This document shows positions 8,344 to 19,000 of a stretch of DNA of 64,000 bases, in pieces. The notes under the pieces were generated by a model that worked only from the letters and a program-made list of their open reading frames with translations, made no database searches and was not told where the DNA came from. This DNA comes from Mesorhizobium sp. M1B.F.Ca.ET.045.04.1.1. Lineage in GTDB: Bacteria > Pseudomonadota > Alphaproteobacteria > Rhizobiales > Rhizobiaceae. The translations under genes and the position numbers were made by a program. The DNA lies in contig NZ_CP034448.1 in NCBI RefSeq assembly GCF_003952465.1, positions 6,797,001-6,861,000 on the forward strand. The letters are read 5' to 3'. Positions within the stretch are counted from its first letter, which is position 1. Each line of letters opens with the position of its first letter.

Positions 8344-8966
8344 CACGTCAACCCCATCGCGCGCCGGACGATCGCCGGACCGCACTCGACGAACGGCTTG
8401 GCCGTCCGGTCGACGAATTCATGCGGCATGAGCTTGAGGCGAACGCGCATGCCCGTTTCGCCAGGCATTGCCTGACACCACCCGCCAAGGCAGCTCAGGC
8501 CATCGGCATAGACACGATGGCGGATATCTTCCAAGGGCTCCGACGGCCGCACTGGACCGGCCAGGTCACGGTTGGCGACTGCGAAAGTACAGAGATCCGC
8601 GCCGAGCGCCGCCTGCAGCGCATCGGCCTCGCGTCCGTCAATGACGGCGGCAAGACTGCCGGCCCAGTAGATTGCTCCCGAGCGAAGCGCGAGGTCCTCC
8701 AGTTCCTCGCCCGAAGACAGGGCGATCGCCCGATCCACTTCGTCGGACGGTTCATCGACCGCGCAAGAGAGGCGGTAACGCTCCAGCAGAAGCTTCGACA
8801 ACCGCTCATGCAGGCGTTGCGACTGCAGCATGCGATGGCACGCGGCTTCGCCGATCGCGCCGTCAAAGCAGTCCGAGAGCCGGGCCGCGTCCGCATAGGA
8901 TGCGGGGCCGGAGACGAATGCCTGCCACTGCGGGCTGGCGGCTTGCTCCGAGCGGGCGCGGATCAT
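8343..8966 (-). CDS. sctK: T3SS sorting platform protein SctK (NolU)
   Basis: From the ATG at 8966 the product is 207 residues; this start overlaps the SctJ stop (ATGA), whereas the longer frame upstream would run deep into sctJ. The protein is soluble and poorly conserved, with clusters of small and charged residues (SSGEELEDLALRSGAIYWAGSLAAVIDG). The call is mainly by position: J-K-L-N order is diagnostic of rhizobial operons, where nolU fills this place. SctK joins the C-ring pods to the membrane ring protein SctD. Confidence 0.8.
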   Translation of the reverse strand: MIRARSEQAASPQWQAFVSGPASYADAARLSDCFDGAIGEAACHRMLQSQRLHERLSKLLLERYRLSCAVDEPSDEVDRAIALSSGEELEDLALRSGAIYWAGSLAAVIDGREADALQAALGADLCTFAVANRDLAGPVRPSEPLEDIRHRVYADGLSCLGGWCQAMPGETGMRVRLKLMPHEFVDRTAKPFVECGPAIVRRAMGLT

Positions 8967-9799
8967 GTCTTCTTCACAGCTATTGCGGAAGCGTCGAGGG
9001 CATAGACACCGAGTCGTCGGTACCACTGCAGGTAGGCCAACCGCGCAGCCAGCGCGACTATCGCCGCCGCCATGCCGTAGAACAGCCACATAGCGGCCGC
9101 CACGCTGTCCGGATGCAGCCAGAGGCCAAGGAAGGTTGTAAACCCTGCCTCGGATTCCTGCTCCGGGGCTGTCGTGGCGACCGGAATGAGCGTGACGGAG
9201 ACGTTGTCATAGGTCAGCCCGGCGATACCCTTGGCCACCAGCATCTTGACCTGTGGGATCAACGCATTCATCGGCACGGATGCCCGATGCCGGATGAAGA
9301 CGGAGGCGGATGACGGCACCAGCTGCTGTCTCAGCGGATCGTTTTCGGGCAGAACGAGATGAACGCGCGCGGAAAGCACGCCGTCGATGTCCGAGATCGT
9401 CTGCGAAAGCTCCTGGCTTAGGCCATAGATCATCGTCGCCCGCTCTTCCACCGGCGAGGACACAAGCCCGCCCCTCTTGAACACCTCGCCGAGCGACTGG
9501 AATTCCTGTTTGGGCAAACCGCTTTCGTCGAGGATAGCCATGGCTTCGGCAAAACGGCCCTTCTGTACCGAAACCGTCATCTTGCCGTCCTTGCTGGCCT
9601 CGCGTTGGGCCGGAATCCCATGACGCATCAGCGTGGCCACGATCTCGTTGGCCTGCCGTTGATCGAGGTTGGAATAGAGCTCCACCGAGCAGGCCTGGAG
9701 CATAAGCATGCCCACGACAACAAGCGCGACGCGGCACCCGGCGACGCATCGACTGAACAGCGCTGACCGCCGAGGCAGGATCAATTCGGGCACGAACAC
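8963..9799 (-). CDS. sctJ: T3SS inner-membrane ring lipoprotein SctJ (RhcJ)
   Basis: A 278-residue lipoprotein. A signal region ends in the lipobox LQAC (cysteine ~37), followed by SVELYSNLDQRQANEIVATL, typical of SctJ/FliF. Periplasmic ring-building motifs follow, including SARVHLVLPENDP and SASVFIRHRA. A C-terminal transmembrane helix spans residues ~230-252 (AAMWLFYGMAAAIVALAARLA). It forms the 24-mer inner-membrane ring with SctD. It lies 10 bases after nolB. Confidence 0.94.
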   Translation of the reverse strand: MFVPELILPRRSALFSRCVAGCRVALVVVGMLMLQACSVELYSNLDQRQANEIVATLMRHGIPAQREASKDGKMTVSVQKGRFAEAMAILDESGLPKQEFQSLGEVFKRGGLVSSPVEERATMIYGLSQELSQTISDIDGVLSARVHLVLPENDPLRQQLVPSSASVFIRHRASVPMNALIPQVKMLVAKGIAGLTYDNVSVTLIPVATTAPEQESEAGFTTFLGLWLHPDSVAAAMWLFYGMAAAIVALAARLAYLQWYRRLGVYALDASAIAVKKT

Positions 9800-9809
9800 T
9801 CCGCAGCGC

Positions 9810-10430
9810 CTATTGTTGCTTGATCAGCGTGCTGGTGGACGAAGTCACAGCCTTCACGCTGCTCGTCACGACTTCGAGATTGGCTGCCGCCCACATCACC
9901 GAAATGGACCGTTCGAGCAGTTGCTCGGCATTCTTTGCCGGAGCATTTTCGGCTTCTTTGCCTGACGGTGCGGCATCCTGCGTGGCGGCCGTTTCAGCGT
10001 GCGCCGGCGTGTTCGCCCTGCCGAGCGCCTTCTGGACCTGCTGCATGGTTCCTTCCAGCGACTGAACAGCGGAGCCGAACAGGGCCGAGGGATCCGCGAC
10101 CGTTCCCCCTCCGGACTTCTCCACCTCGGCCAGATAGTCGAAGAGTTTGCGCTCGACGATCGGCTCGGTCTTTTCCGATTTGGGAGACTGGCCGGCCATT
10201 GCCGGATTGGCTCCGGACGATGCCTGCGCCACTTGCTGGCCTGCGCGTGTGGCGACATCGCCGCGCTCGGGCGCGTTGGGCCGCGCGGCTTCGTGCTCGT
10301 CCTGCTTGGCGCCTGCCATTCGGTTGCCCGGCTGCGCCGCCGCGCCGGCGTTGATCTGCTGCTGCGAGCCTATGCTGGTGGTCAAGTTTGCCAGCGTGGC
10401 CTCCAGGGCTCCAATCGGCGCGATCTGCAT
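9810..10430 (-). CDS. sctI: T3SS inner rod protein SctI (NolB)
   Basis: A 206-residue soluble protein, Ala/Gln/Glu-rich, with long low-complexity stretches in the first 130 residues. A conserved-looking amphipathic C-terminal helix is present (LLERSISVMWAAANLEVVTSSV). Such a C-terminal helix is how SctI/NolB packs as the inner rod or needle adaptor. It sits between RhcC1 and SctJ, the invariant position of nolB in rhizobia. A strong AGGAGGG site overlaps the end of rhcC1. Slightly longer than most NolB proteins. Confidence 0.8.
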   Translation of the reverse strand: MQIAPIGALEATLANLTTSIGSQQQINAGAAAQPGNRMAGAKQDEHEAARPNAPERGDVATRAGQQVAQASSGANPAMAGQSPKSEKTEPIVERKLFDYLAEVEKSGGGTVADPSALFGSAVQSLEGTMQQVQKALGRANTPAHAETAATQDAAPSGKEAENAPAKNAEQLLERSISVMWAAANLEVVTSSVKAVTSSTSTLIKQQ

Positions 10431-10442
10431 GAAGCTGCCCTC

Positions 10443-11099
10443 CTATTCCTTAATCGGTTTTGCGGAGGGGACATTTTGCGCCTCCGCCTGCCTTCCGCGA
10501 AAAACGCGGACCGAAGCAACCTTGCCCGCTTCCTGCTTGGCGCCCTGTGCGGCCGGAACTCCGAGCGTCTTCCTGACGAGTTCGATATAGGACGGCGGCC
10601 CCGATACCGAGACGACGTCGTCCTGCCTGGAAACCTTCACCGGAAACTTCGGATCGAGGACGCCCAGTCGCGAAAGCCGATCTTCCGCGTCGGCAGCCGT
10701 ATTGGCGTCAAGCGGGATCATCTCCGTCTGGACCTCCGCTTCGGTCGCGACGTTCATGACGATACCGTCGAAATGCCAGACTAGGCCGTATCGATTGCAA
10801 ATCTCTTCGAGAAACTCACGGGCCGTTCCAACGGGCATGCCGTCGCTCAGGCGCCCCTTTACAAGCTTGCTGACGCGCATGGGCACCCGCATGTTGCGGC
10901 CAAGCTCGACAAGCGCATCCGTCACCGACTGATCGATGGTGATGTATTTGTAGGGACCGGGAGGCCAGCGCGGCTCGGCGGCATTGGCCGGCGAAGCAGC
11001 AAGGCCGAACATCAGAATCACCGCGATGCCGCCGGCCACGAAGACAGCGTTGGCTTTCGACAACTGGTGCACATGGCAGGTACCGCGTGCCGTCAACAT
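10443..11099 (-). CDS. rhcC1: RhcC1, separate N-terminal part of the T3SS secretin
   Basis: A 218-residue exported protein. A signal peptide (hydrophobic residues ~19-36, cleavage near ANA-AEP) is followed by N0/N1-type periplasmic domains: YITIDQSVTDALVELGRNM and AREFLEEICNRYGLVWHFDG. There is no beta-barrel secretin domain. A split secretin with this short first piece heading the nolB-rhcJ operon is a hallmark of rhizobial T3SSs. The pore-forming half here is the CpaC-type protein at 28228-29589. Its first gene position implies a promoter in 11100-11333. Confidence 0.88.
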   Translation of the reverse strand: MLTARGTCHVHQLSKANAVFVAGGIAVILMFGLAASPANAAEPRWPPGPYKYITIDQSVTDALVELGRNMRVPMRVSKLVKGRLSDGMPVGTAREFLEEICNRYGLVWHFDGIVMNVATEAEVQTEMIPLDANTAADAEDRLSRLGVLDPKFPVKVSRQDDVVSVSGPPSYIELVRKTLGVPAAQGAKQEAGKVASVRVFRGRQAEAQNVPSAKPIKE

Positions 11100-11333
11100 T
11101 GGGTCCTATCGCAGGGGCGCGGAGCAATAGCCCGCGTCGCCCGTGTCATGGTTTACCCGCCGAGTTCATCCTATCGCGCGCGTTGCCAAATTGGAAGTCC
11201 AATTGGATTGCAGATGTGTAGTTGGTTCCAAATGTTGCGAACGGTGAGCAAAGCGATATGGTGCGCATGGAATCAGGCAGAAGCGGTTCTTGGTCGCCGG
11301 CTCCATGCTCGAATATGAAAGGGATCGGCCTGG

Positions 11334-12053
11334 GTGGCGGCACAGAAGTACCTTCTCTCGAGCTTAAATGATCCTGCCGGCACTGGGCGCTGGATCCTGG
11401 CCGGTTCGCGTCTCGTGAGGGGCTTGGGTAATTCGGTTCTGGTCGCGGCCACGTTGACTGCCGCCATGACGCCGGCGCAGGGTCAATCGAATAGCGGCTA
11501 TGACCCGCGAAGCTGGAGCTACGATCAAGCCCGAAATGTGCTGGTCTCGCCATCCGCTCCCGACCGGGCTGCTGGTGGAGAAATGCGGCCTGCGTGGTCG
11601 GCAATCGCTAGGGAGATCGTTGATTTCGGTGAGGCTCAACCGGAGGGATCAATTGTGATCGACACCACGGAGCGACGCCTTTACTACATTCTGGGGGACG
11701 GCAAGGCCCTGCGATATGCGGTGGGCGTCGGAAAGGAGGGGCTCGAGTGGTCCGGTCGCGACACAATTTCGAGCAAGAAGGACTGGCCGGATTGGCGGCC
11801 GCCGGCCGAAATGCGCTCCAGGGAAGCGTCGAAAGGCCGCTTCCTGCCCGCTCTTGTCGCGGGAGGGCCGAACAACCCGTTGGGCGCGCGTGCGCTTTAC
11901 ATCGGCAACACGCTTTATCGCGTTCATGGCACCAATCAGCCATGGACCGTCGGACAGGCCAACTCCTCCGGTTGCATCAGAATGACCAATGACGACGTAA
12001 TCGACCTATATGACCGAGTGAAGATCGGCGCCCAGATTATTGTCCGGCATTGA
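11334..12053 (+). CDS. L,D-transpeptidase (YkuD domain), exported
   Basis: A 239-residue protein from a GTG start. A basic N-terminus and hydrophobic stretch (residues ~28-50, ending AQG) suggest export to the periplasm. The YkuD domain covers residues ~100-239, with the catalytic motif HGTNQPWTVGQANSSGCIRM: the histidine, serine, glycine and cysteine are all present. Such enzymes make 3-3 crosslinks in peptidoglycan or attach proteins to it. It is divergent from rhcC1 and 3 bases ahead of a LysR gene. Wall remodelling to let the secretion apparatus pass is a reasonable inference. Confidence 0.88.
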   Translation: MAAQKYLLSSLNDPAGTGRWILAGSRLVRGLGNSVLVAATLTAAMTPAQGQSNSGYDPRSWSYDQARNVLVSPSAPDRAAGGEMRPAWSAIAREIVDFGEAQPEGSIVIDTTERRLYYILGDGKALRYAVGVGKEGLEWSGRDTISSKKDWPDWRPPAEMRSREASKGRFLPALVAGGPNNPLGARALYIGNTLYRVHGTNQPWTVGQANSSGCIRMTNDDVIDLYDRVKIGAQIIVRH

Positions 12054-12056
12054 ATC

Positions 12057-13034
12057 GTGATCCCTTTCAACATCAAGCAGCTCGAAACCTTTCTTCTGGT
12101 GGCGACTTTCGGAAGCTTCCGAAAGGCTGCGGAACGCCTGAACACAACACAGCCAGCGGTCTCGACCCGAATTGCCAGTTTGGAAGGAGCGCTCGGCGCC
12201 AAGTTGTTCGAGCGGCAAAGCAGCACCGTAAGACTGACCGCCGAGGGACAAAGGCTGCTGCCGCCGGCGCAACGGGTCCTGCGCGTGGCCGAACAGCTGC
12301 AGTTGACGGCAAGCTCTCTTTCGGAGACCGCGGGAGTGCTCAGGCTCGGGGTTGCCGAGACCATCGTGCACACCTGGCTTCCGGATTTCCTCAAGGAATT
12401 GCAGGCGAACTATCCGCTTGTCGATACGGATATCGTCGTCGACACGACGACGACCCTTCGCAACGAGCTGATGTCCCACCGGCTCGATCTTGCGGTGCTG
12501 ATGGGGCCTATTCTGGAATACAGCATCGAGAATATGGAGCTGCCATCCTTTCCGCTCGTATGGGTCTGCTCGCCCGCCTTGAAACTGCCCAACCGAGGCA
12601 AGCTGACGCTGAACGACCTGATGCAATTCCCAATCATCAGCTACGCGCGCACGACCAGACCCTACAGCGAACTTTACCGCAAGCTGACCGGCGAACTCGA
12701 AGCGACGCCGCGCATCTTTCCAGCCAATTCACTGGCCGCTTCCATCAAGATGACGCTGAACGGGATCGGCATCGCCTCTCTCCCCAGGGAGGTCGTCCAG
12801 GATCATACCGCCAACGGCACGCTGCGCATCGTTGACTGTGAATGGCATCCCTCCGACCTGCGGTTCACCGCCTCGTACTCCTCCGAACCATCCAATCCGA
12901 TAGCGGAGCGGGCGGCAAAGCTGGCCGGTTGCATCGCACATGCATATGCCGCGAGAATCGGCGAGGCGCAGCCTGCCAACAACTCCCGAGTTGAGCCCAT
13001 GGCGTCTCAGCCGACCGACGCAATCGGCAGGTAG
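12057..13034 (+). CDS. LysR-type transcriptional regulator
   Basis: A 325-residue LysR regulator from a GTG start, 3 bases after the L,D-transpeptidase stop. The N-terminal winged helix-turn-helix is plain: QLETFLLVATFGSFRKAAERLNTTQPAVS, then RLTAEGQRLLPPAQRV. The C-terminal co-inducer-binding domain follows. It lies in the middle of the T3SS island between the rhcC1 operon and the giant gene, so it could regulate either; no TtsI-type response regulator is visible. Its 3' end overlaps the end of the convergent giant gene by 28 bases. Confidence 0.9.
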   Translation: MIPFNIKQLETFLLVATFGSFRKAAERLNTTQPAVSTRIASLEGALGAKLFERQSSTVRLTAEGQRLLPPAQRVLRVAEQLQLTASSLSETAGVLRLGVAETIVHTWLPDFLKELQANYPLVDTDIVVDTTTTLRNELMSHRLDLAVLMGPILEYSIENMELPSFPLVWVCSPALKLPNRGKLTLNDLMQFPIISYARTTRPYSELYRKLTGELEATPRIFPANSLAASIKMTLNGIGIASLPREVVQDHTANGTLRIVDCEWHPSDLRFTASYSSEPSNPIAERAAKLAGCIAHAYAARIGEAQPANNSRVEPMASQPTDAIGR

Positions 13035-16000
13035 ATGCGGTCGCCGGAGAAAATCATATCCGGGCTCAGAATGTGATCCATGTTGAGCACCACTGTATCC
13101 GCCACATCGGCTGAATGCGCCTTGGCGATCAGGCGGATGCTATCGCCATTCCTGACCTCGACCCACGGATAACCGTCCTTCTCCAGTGTCGGGTTCGTGC
13201 GGCCCTCCGGATTGCTGCTGCCTTCGGGATGAACCTCGACATAGTCGCCGGAAACCCAGCCGCTATGCTTTTTGCCGTCCGGCCCGAATCCTTCGACGGG
13301 TATCCAGGCCTCTCCCGACGGATCGGTCGAGGGCTTCGCGGTCTGTTCGATGAACGTGCCGGGTAGCAGCACCGTCACCACGGCAGAGCTGTCGTCAGGC
13401 TGGCTCCGCAAATTCAGGCCGTCATCCGCCGACACGACGAGTTGCGGAAGGTCTTCGGGCAGGGTCTTCGGCTCATCTGGAACATCCGAGTGATCGCCGG
13501 GCTGCTGGGACGACGCATCGCCATCCGGTTTTTTCGGGTCGGACGGAGCGGTCGTTTTCGGGTCCCAGGGCTGCGCGAGCAGGGAGTCCAGCGAGAAGAG
13601 AAGCATTCCGACGCCGAAGGTGATGCCCAGCGTCCATCGATCCGCTGTGCTCCATCGTTTGTCGGACTTTGCCGCCGCCGCGATATCGGCATCGGTTCGC
13701 GGCACCGAACGGCGATTCATCCGATCCGTCCTTATGGCCGACGCCCAGAACTCCGCACAACCGAACGTGAACATGGTGCCGGCGACCGTAGCGATCGGCG
13801 CCGGCCAGGAGTGCAGCGTATAGACGGCGCAGCCGAGCACATAGCCGGGTCCAGCCAGATACTCCGCCAGGTTTCGGATGACCGGCCTGCCCGTGAACGA
13901 CTGCAGCATCGACTTCGTGCCATAGACGACGTTGCCGAGCGAGAACGTGCTGTTGACGACAAGGTCCTTGCCCTGGATAGTCCCGGTCGCGGCACCTGGC
14001 GCCGCGGCAATGAATGTGGCTCCGCCGAGCGCATTGAGGAACCGCCCGAACGGCTTGTGATTTGCAGTCGCGTTGGGGAAGATCGCCTGCGTGCCGAAAA
14101 CGAGGCCTCGCACGCCAAATGCCACGGCTCCGGCAGTGGCGGTCCACGTTGGGGGCAACGAAGTCCATAACATGTAGGAGGTGGTCGACATGCCGCCAAA
14201 GGTGGCGAGCGCCTGAGCGTTTTCGCGCATCCTGGCATGGCTCAGCGCCAGATCGACGCTGGCGGCCTGATCCGGCGTCATCGCCTTTTTATGGGTCGCC
14301 CGGAAGGTCGTCAGCTGGAGTACGGAGAGAGCGTTCGTCTGATCCCCCCTCATCCATTCGAACTGCTCAAGCGTGAACTTGCGGAACTGGCCGGGGCTCA
14401 TTTCCTCGAACTGTTTCGGTGTCACCGCTTCGATCTGCGGCTGGGTCAGCGCCTCGACGTGGTGGATCGTGAAGGCGCCCCATTGATCGCGGGTCAGCGC
14501 CGGGATCTGCTTCCCGGTCAGCCACGGCACCTGCCTGGGATCGAGTTTCGCCATGTCCACGGAACCGATCATGGGTCCGGGGATCGCCTGAACCTGGCGC
14601 TCGGCAAGGTTTTTCAGCAATCCGGCCTCGCCCAGATCCTTGAATTGCGGCGACGTGAACTTCGCGGCCTGGCCGGGCTTGAACCACGGCACCTGGCGCG
14701 CATCCAACTTCGACACGTCGACGAGCCCGACTTTGTCTCCCTTTATCGCCTGCAACTGCGGTTTCGTCAGGTGGCGGATCAAACCCGATTTGCCGAGATC
14801 ATGGAATTGCTGGTCGGTCAGATTACGGATATGGCCTTCGGTCAGCCAAGGAACCTGCCTCTCGGCGAGGCTCGCTATGTTGACATAGCCTATCTTCGCC
14901 TTCGGGATACCGCGCAGTTGGCTCTTGGTCAGAGAGGGCAGCAAGCCCGCCCGATCCATGTCGCGGAACTGTGGTTCCGACAGCTCGGCCACCTGCTCGC
15001 GCTTCAGCCAGGGAATCTGGTTCGGCTGGAAATCGCCCATGACGAGATCCGGCACCTGATCAAGCGGGGTAGCTCTGACGCCGTCCCGGGTGAGCGGTCC
15101 ATTATTCCCCGGCACGTGACCGTCGGAAGCTCCGCGTATCCAGGGCAGCACCACGGCCTCGCCCGTATCGGGGTCGTACACCAGTATGTGCGTCTTGTCC
15201 GCCACCTCCGGGGCATCGCCCCAAACGCGCGGGCCGTCTGAGGGCGCAACATAGACCTGCTCCGGGCTCCTCGGCCCGGTGCCCAGCATTGTCGCCATAA
15301 TCACATTGCCGCTTTCGTCCTCGAGCTGAATGGTCCGGCTCGAGCCGCTTTTGGTCGCCGCGGGCTGAGGTTGCGGTGTTGCAGCGGCAGGTTTGTCGTG
15401 TCCGAAGATGTTTCCGACAATCCGGGCATCGTCGAGCGCTCCTTGCAACTCGGCCGAAGGCGGCGCGTCGAGGAAAACCCAGCGCGGTTGATAGCCTGGG
15501 TTCTCATTCCGCAGCGCCACATCCTTGCTGATCTGCTCCTCCAGTTTCGGCGTGAGCGGCACTTCGCGCATCTGCGCGACACCGTTGATCGTCGTCCAGT
15601 GATGGTAGGTCTTGACCTCAATCGCCTCGATCACATCCTGGCTCTTGAAGACCGGCGCATCCACGTAACGCCCGCCCTGGCCGGTAACGGCGTAGGGACC
15701 GTCCGGGTTGGCCTCGACCGGGAAATGCACTTCTCCAAGCGACCCGTTGAGTTCGCGCGTATAGATCTCGCCTGCCTTCCACTTCTCGGGCTGTCGCATG
15801 TTGCGGATCTGCTGCAGCGAGTAGGTTGTCGGTGGCGCCGCCTCGATGGCTTTCCTGACTGTACCCGGTGGCACCGCATCTCCCTTTGGCGTTCCTTGAC
15901 CGCCCGGCACATGGTCCTCGGAGGCGCCGCGTATCCACGGCAAGACGTATGCTTCTCCCGTCTCCGGCTCCCGAAACAGAATATGCGACTTGTGGATCAA

Positions 16001-19000
16001 CTCCGGTTCGTCGCCACGCGCTTGCGGCCCGTCGGCCGGCGGCACATAGACGTTCTCCGCGCTCTTTGGCAGCGGTCCATAGCGGGTGGCGGTCACGGAC
16101 TGCCCATTCTCGTCCCTTATCTGGATCGGCCCGCTTCGGCGGCTGCCCACCTGCGAGGAGAGGAACGTCAGCACGCCGTCGGCAACGTCCTGGCGCATGA
16201 AACCGCCGTCGACGATCGAAGCGCCGAAATCGCTCTTGAACTGCTCGATCGCGACGAGCTGATCCGGCCGTGCCGTCTTTTGCAGGTCGACCAGGAACTG
16301 GTCCAGCGAGGCTTTGCCGCCCTTGGGTATGGCCGTCGAGGCGCCGTCGCGAGACGTTTCCACCGCACGGGCGAGCCAGGCCGGGATCGTCACCTGCTCG
16401 GATTGTCCGCCGGCGCGATCGAAAGTCAGCGTCGCGGTTTCGTTCTTGGCGATCGAGGGCGCGGTCTTGGCTGCCTTCGACTTGTACTGGAATCTCACCT
16501 CGGCACTGAACGCCACGGCGCCTGCCGGCAGCGGAGGCGTGGAGAACGAGATCGTGTAGCGCGTCGCCGGAGTCCCGTCGGAACCATAGAGGTTTCGGTA
16601 GATGTTGCCGGCGCTCGGCATGTAGCGCGACTGCGGTGAGCCGTCCGGAGTGAAACGCGCCGGAAGCCAGGACTGCACTGTCGATTTCACCTTGTAGGTC
16701 GCGGAGGTGGCCACCCGATCCGGATTGAGGCCCAGCGCGCCCGGCAGCCTGTTGCGATCATTGAAGATGACGTCGACCAGCATCGCCTCGGGGTTCACCA
16801 CGCGAGCCTTCTCGCCGGTCAATAAAACAATGTCCGCCGTGGGCGACTTGCCCGGCACAGCTGAAAGCCGCAGTCCGCTCAGTGTCGGCTCATCGACAAG
16901 GGAAACCGTGTTCGACGGATCGATCTGACCGGACTTGACGAGGTCGCGGATCGACCGGACGCCATCGCCCTGCCCGATCGCCGCGACGAGTTCGGATGCC
17001 TGCGCCGGGTCCTTGACGGCGAACTGGATCTTCAGGTTTGTCGAGCCAAGGGCCGACTGGATCTGGTCGAACGCCTGCGTCGACACGACGTCGCCCGGCT
17101 GCAGCGTGTCCTTGACGGGCAGTTCAGGACGCCTCTCGAAACCGATGCGCGGCATCTGATCGACCGCCGCGACATGATTGGCCACGATCGGCAGGCGTAT
17201 GCCGGCCTTGGTCTCGGTCATGACGCGATCGAAAGGCAGCGCGGCTTGCAGCGTGACATGGCCGGAGCTGTTTTCCGCCGGCACGCCAAAGAAATCTTGC
17301 TGGCCGGGCGCGAGGGTAACCTCCTTGCCTTCGAGCAAAGGCGTGTAGGTCATCTCGACCACGGTGCCCTCGCCGTCCGGCGTCATCCCGACAATCGCGG
17401 CATCCAGCGGTCTGGCGTCATAGCCGGTCCCGTCGCCGAACAAGGCCCTGCTCGCCGCCGCCGATAGATCGCTGGCACGGACCGGCAGGGCCGTCTGATT
17501 GGACACAGGCCAGACGCCGGCCTGGAGGCCGGTGATGTTCCTGTACTCGCGCGGCCTGTAGGAGATGACGCCCTGGGTGCCGAGTGCGTCCTTGACCGGC
17601 GTCAGGCTGCGTTGGCTGACGCTGTCGACGATCGACCATCCGATCATGCCGAAATCGGTTTTGGTGCCGACGCCGAAGCCAACGGCAGCAACGGTCGGGG
17701 ACCCGATCCCGAACGCCTGGCCCGTGTTCAGCCGGACCCGGAAGGTGACGCCGACGCGGAAGTCGGGCAATGTCTCGCGAAGCGGCGTGCGCGGTATCTG
17801 AACGCCATCCGGACCATAACGCTCGGCCATCTCGCGGCTGGAATAATAGCCTTTCTCCTGTTCATGGCGGTTGACGAGCTCCTCGACGGTCAGGCCGTCG
17901 AGATACGCCGACGGCGTCTTCGGATCCTTGCCGCTGGTGTAGATGTAGCCGCCCGTGTCGCGCTCGGGCATGCCGGCAAAGCTGCGTGTCTCCGGATCCC
18001 AGACAAGACGTACCGGCCCGTCCTTTCCTGTCGGCGCGCCCGGCACGACGATGGGATCGCCGTCGGCGAGGTGCGGTGTGCCGGAGGCAGTCGAACCATC
18101 GGGATCGCGGTCCGGCGACGCCGTCGAGCCATTGCCGCTGCCGTCATCGGTCTTGATCACCTCTCCTGGGATCACCGGGTGGCTGGGATCGTGGAAGACC
18201 TGTTCTCCGGTCGCCCTGTAAACGCCGTCGGCGCCAATTTCGTACACATCCATCGGACGTCCCGAAGGGCCGGGTTCCAGCGCCAGTTGCGACGGTCCTT
18301 TACCGCCGGGCGGCTGCTGGAACGGTCCGTCGCCGCCGGGCGGCGGATTGGCATCAGCGCCGGGAGCGTTGGGGTCCTGCGTGCCCGTTCCTGGCCGCAT
18401 CGTCCGCAGACCATGGATGCCGAGCCCCGTGCCGGTGACGCCGGTGCCGAGACCCGTAAGCGCATTGGCAAGCTGGAGACCGTTCATCTGGTCTCCGTTG
18501 GCGGCGAGATCGTAGGCAGATGTTGCCAGTAACGGTGAACCGACAATCACCGAGCCGACATCCATCCCCCACGCTGCCTTGTTCAGTCCGGCGGTCGATT
18601 GCATGTATGTGCGGGTTTCGGATGCCAACGCCCAGTTCGAACGTGTTGCGCCGATGCTGCCGGCGAAGGCGCGGGGGCTGGCGGCAACGCCTGCCAAGAA
18701 TGACTCACTCTTCGCCGCCATGCCGATGGTGCGCAGGCCGCTGGAAGCCATGGGCAGCGCCGTGGTTGCTGCGCTGGCGATGTTCGTCAGTGACTCGCTA
18801 TCGTACCACTCGCCGCCATGGTCCAGGTGGTTGACCTCGTTTATGACCGCTCGGGTTCCGAGATAGGCCGCGCCCGTATAGGCCAGCGGTGCCGCGACCG
18901 GCGCGGCCGGTGTGAACGACAGGATGGTGGCAATGCCGGTGCCGATGCCAACCAGCGGATCGACGACCTTGTCCCAGACGGAGACGTTTCGCGCTTTCAC

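Noticed and set aside
11100-11333. tts-box (TtsI-binding) promoter upstream of rhcC1
   Set aside because: I looked for the conserved GTCAG...TCGAAAGC pattern and did not find a convincing match here or before 23951.
14237-15241. 334-codon plus-strand frame opposite the repeat region
   Set aside because: Its apparent repeats simply mirror the 54-residue repeats of the giant gene on the other strand.
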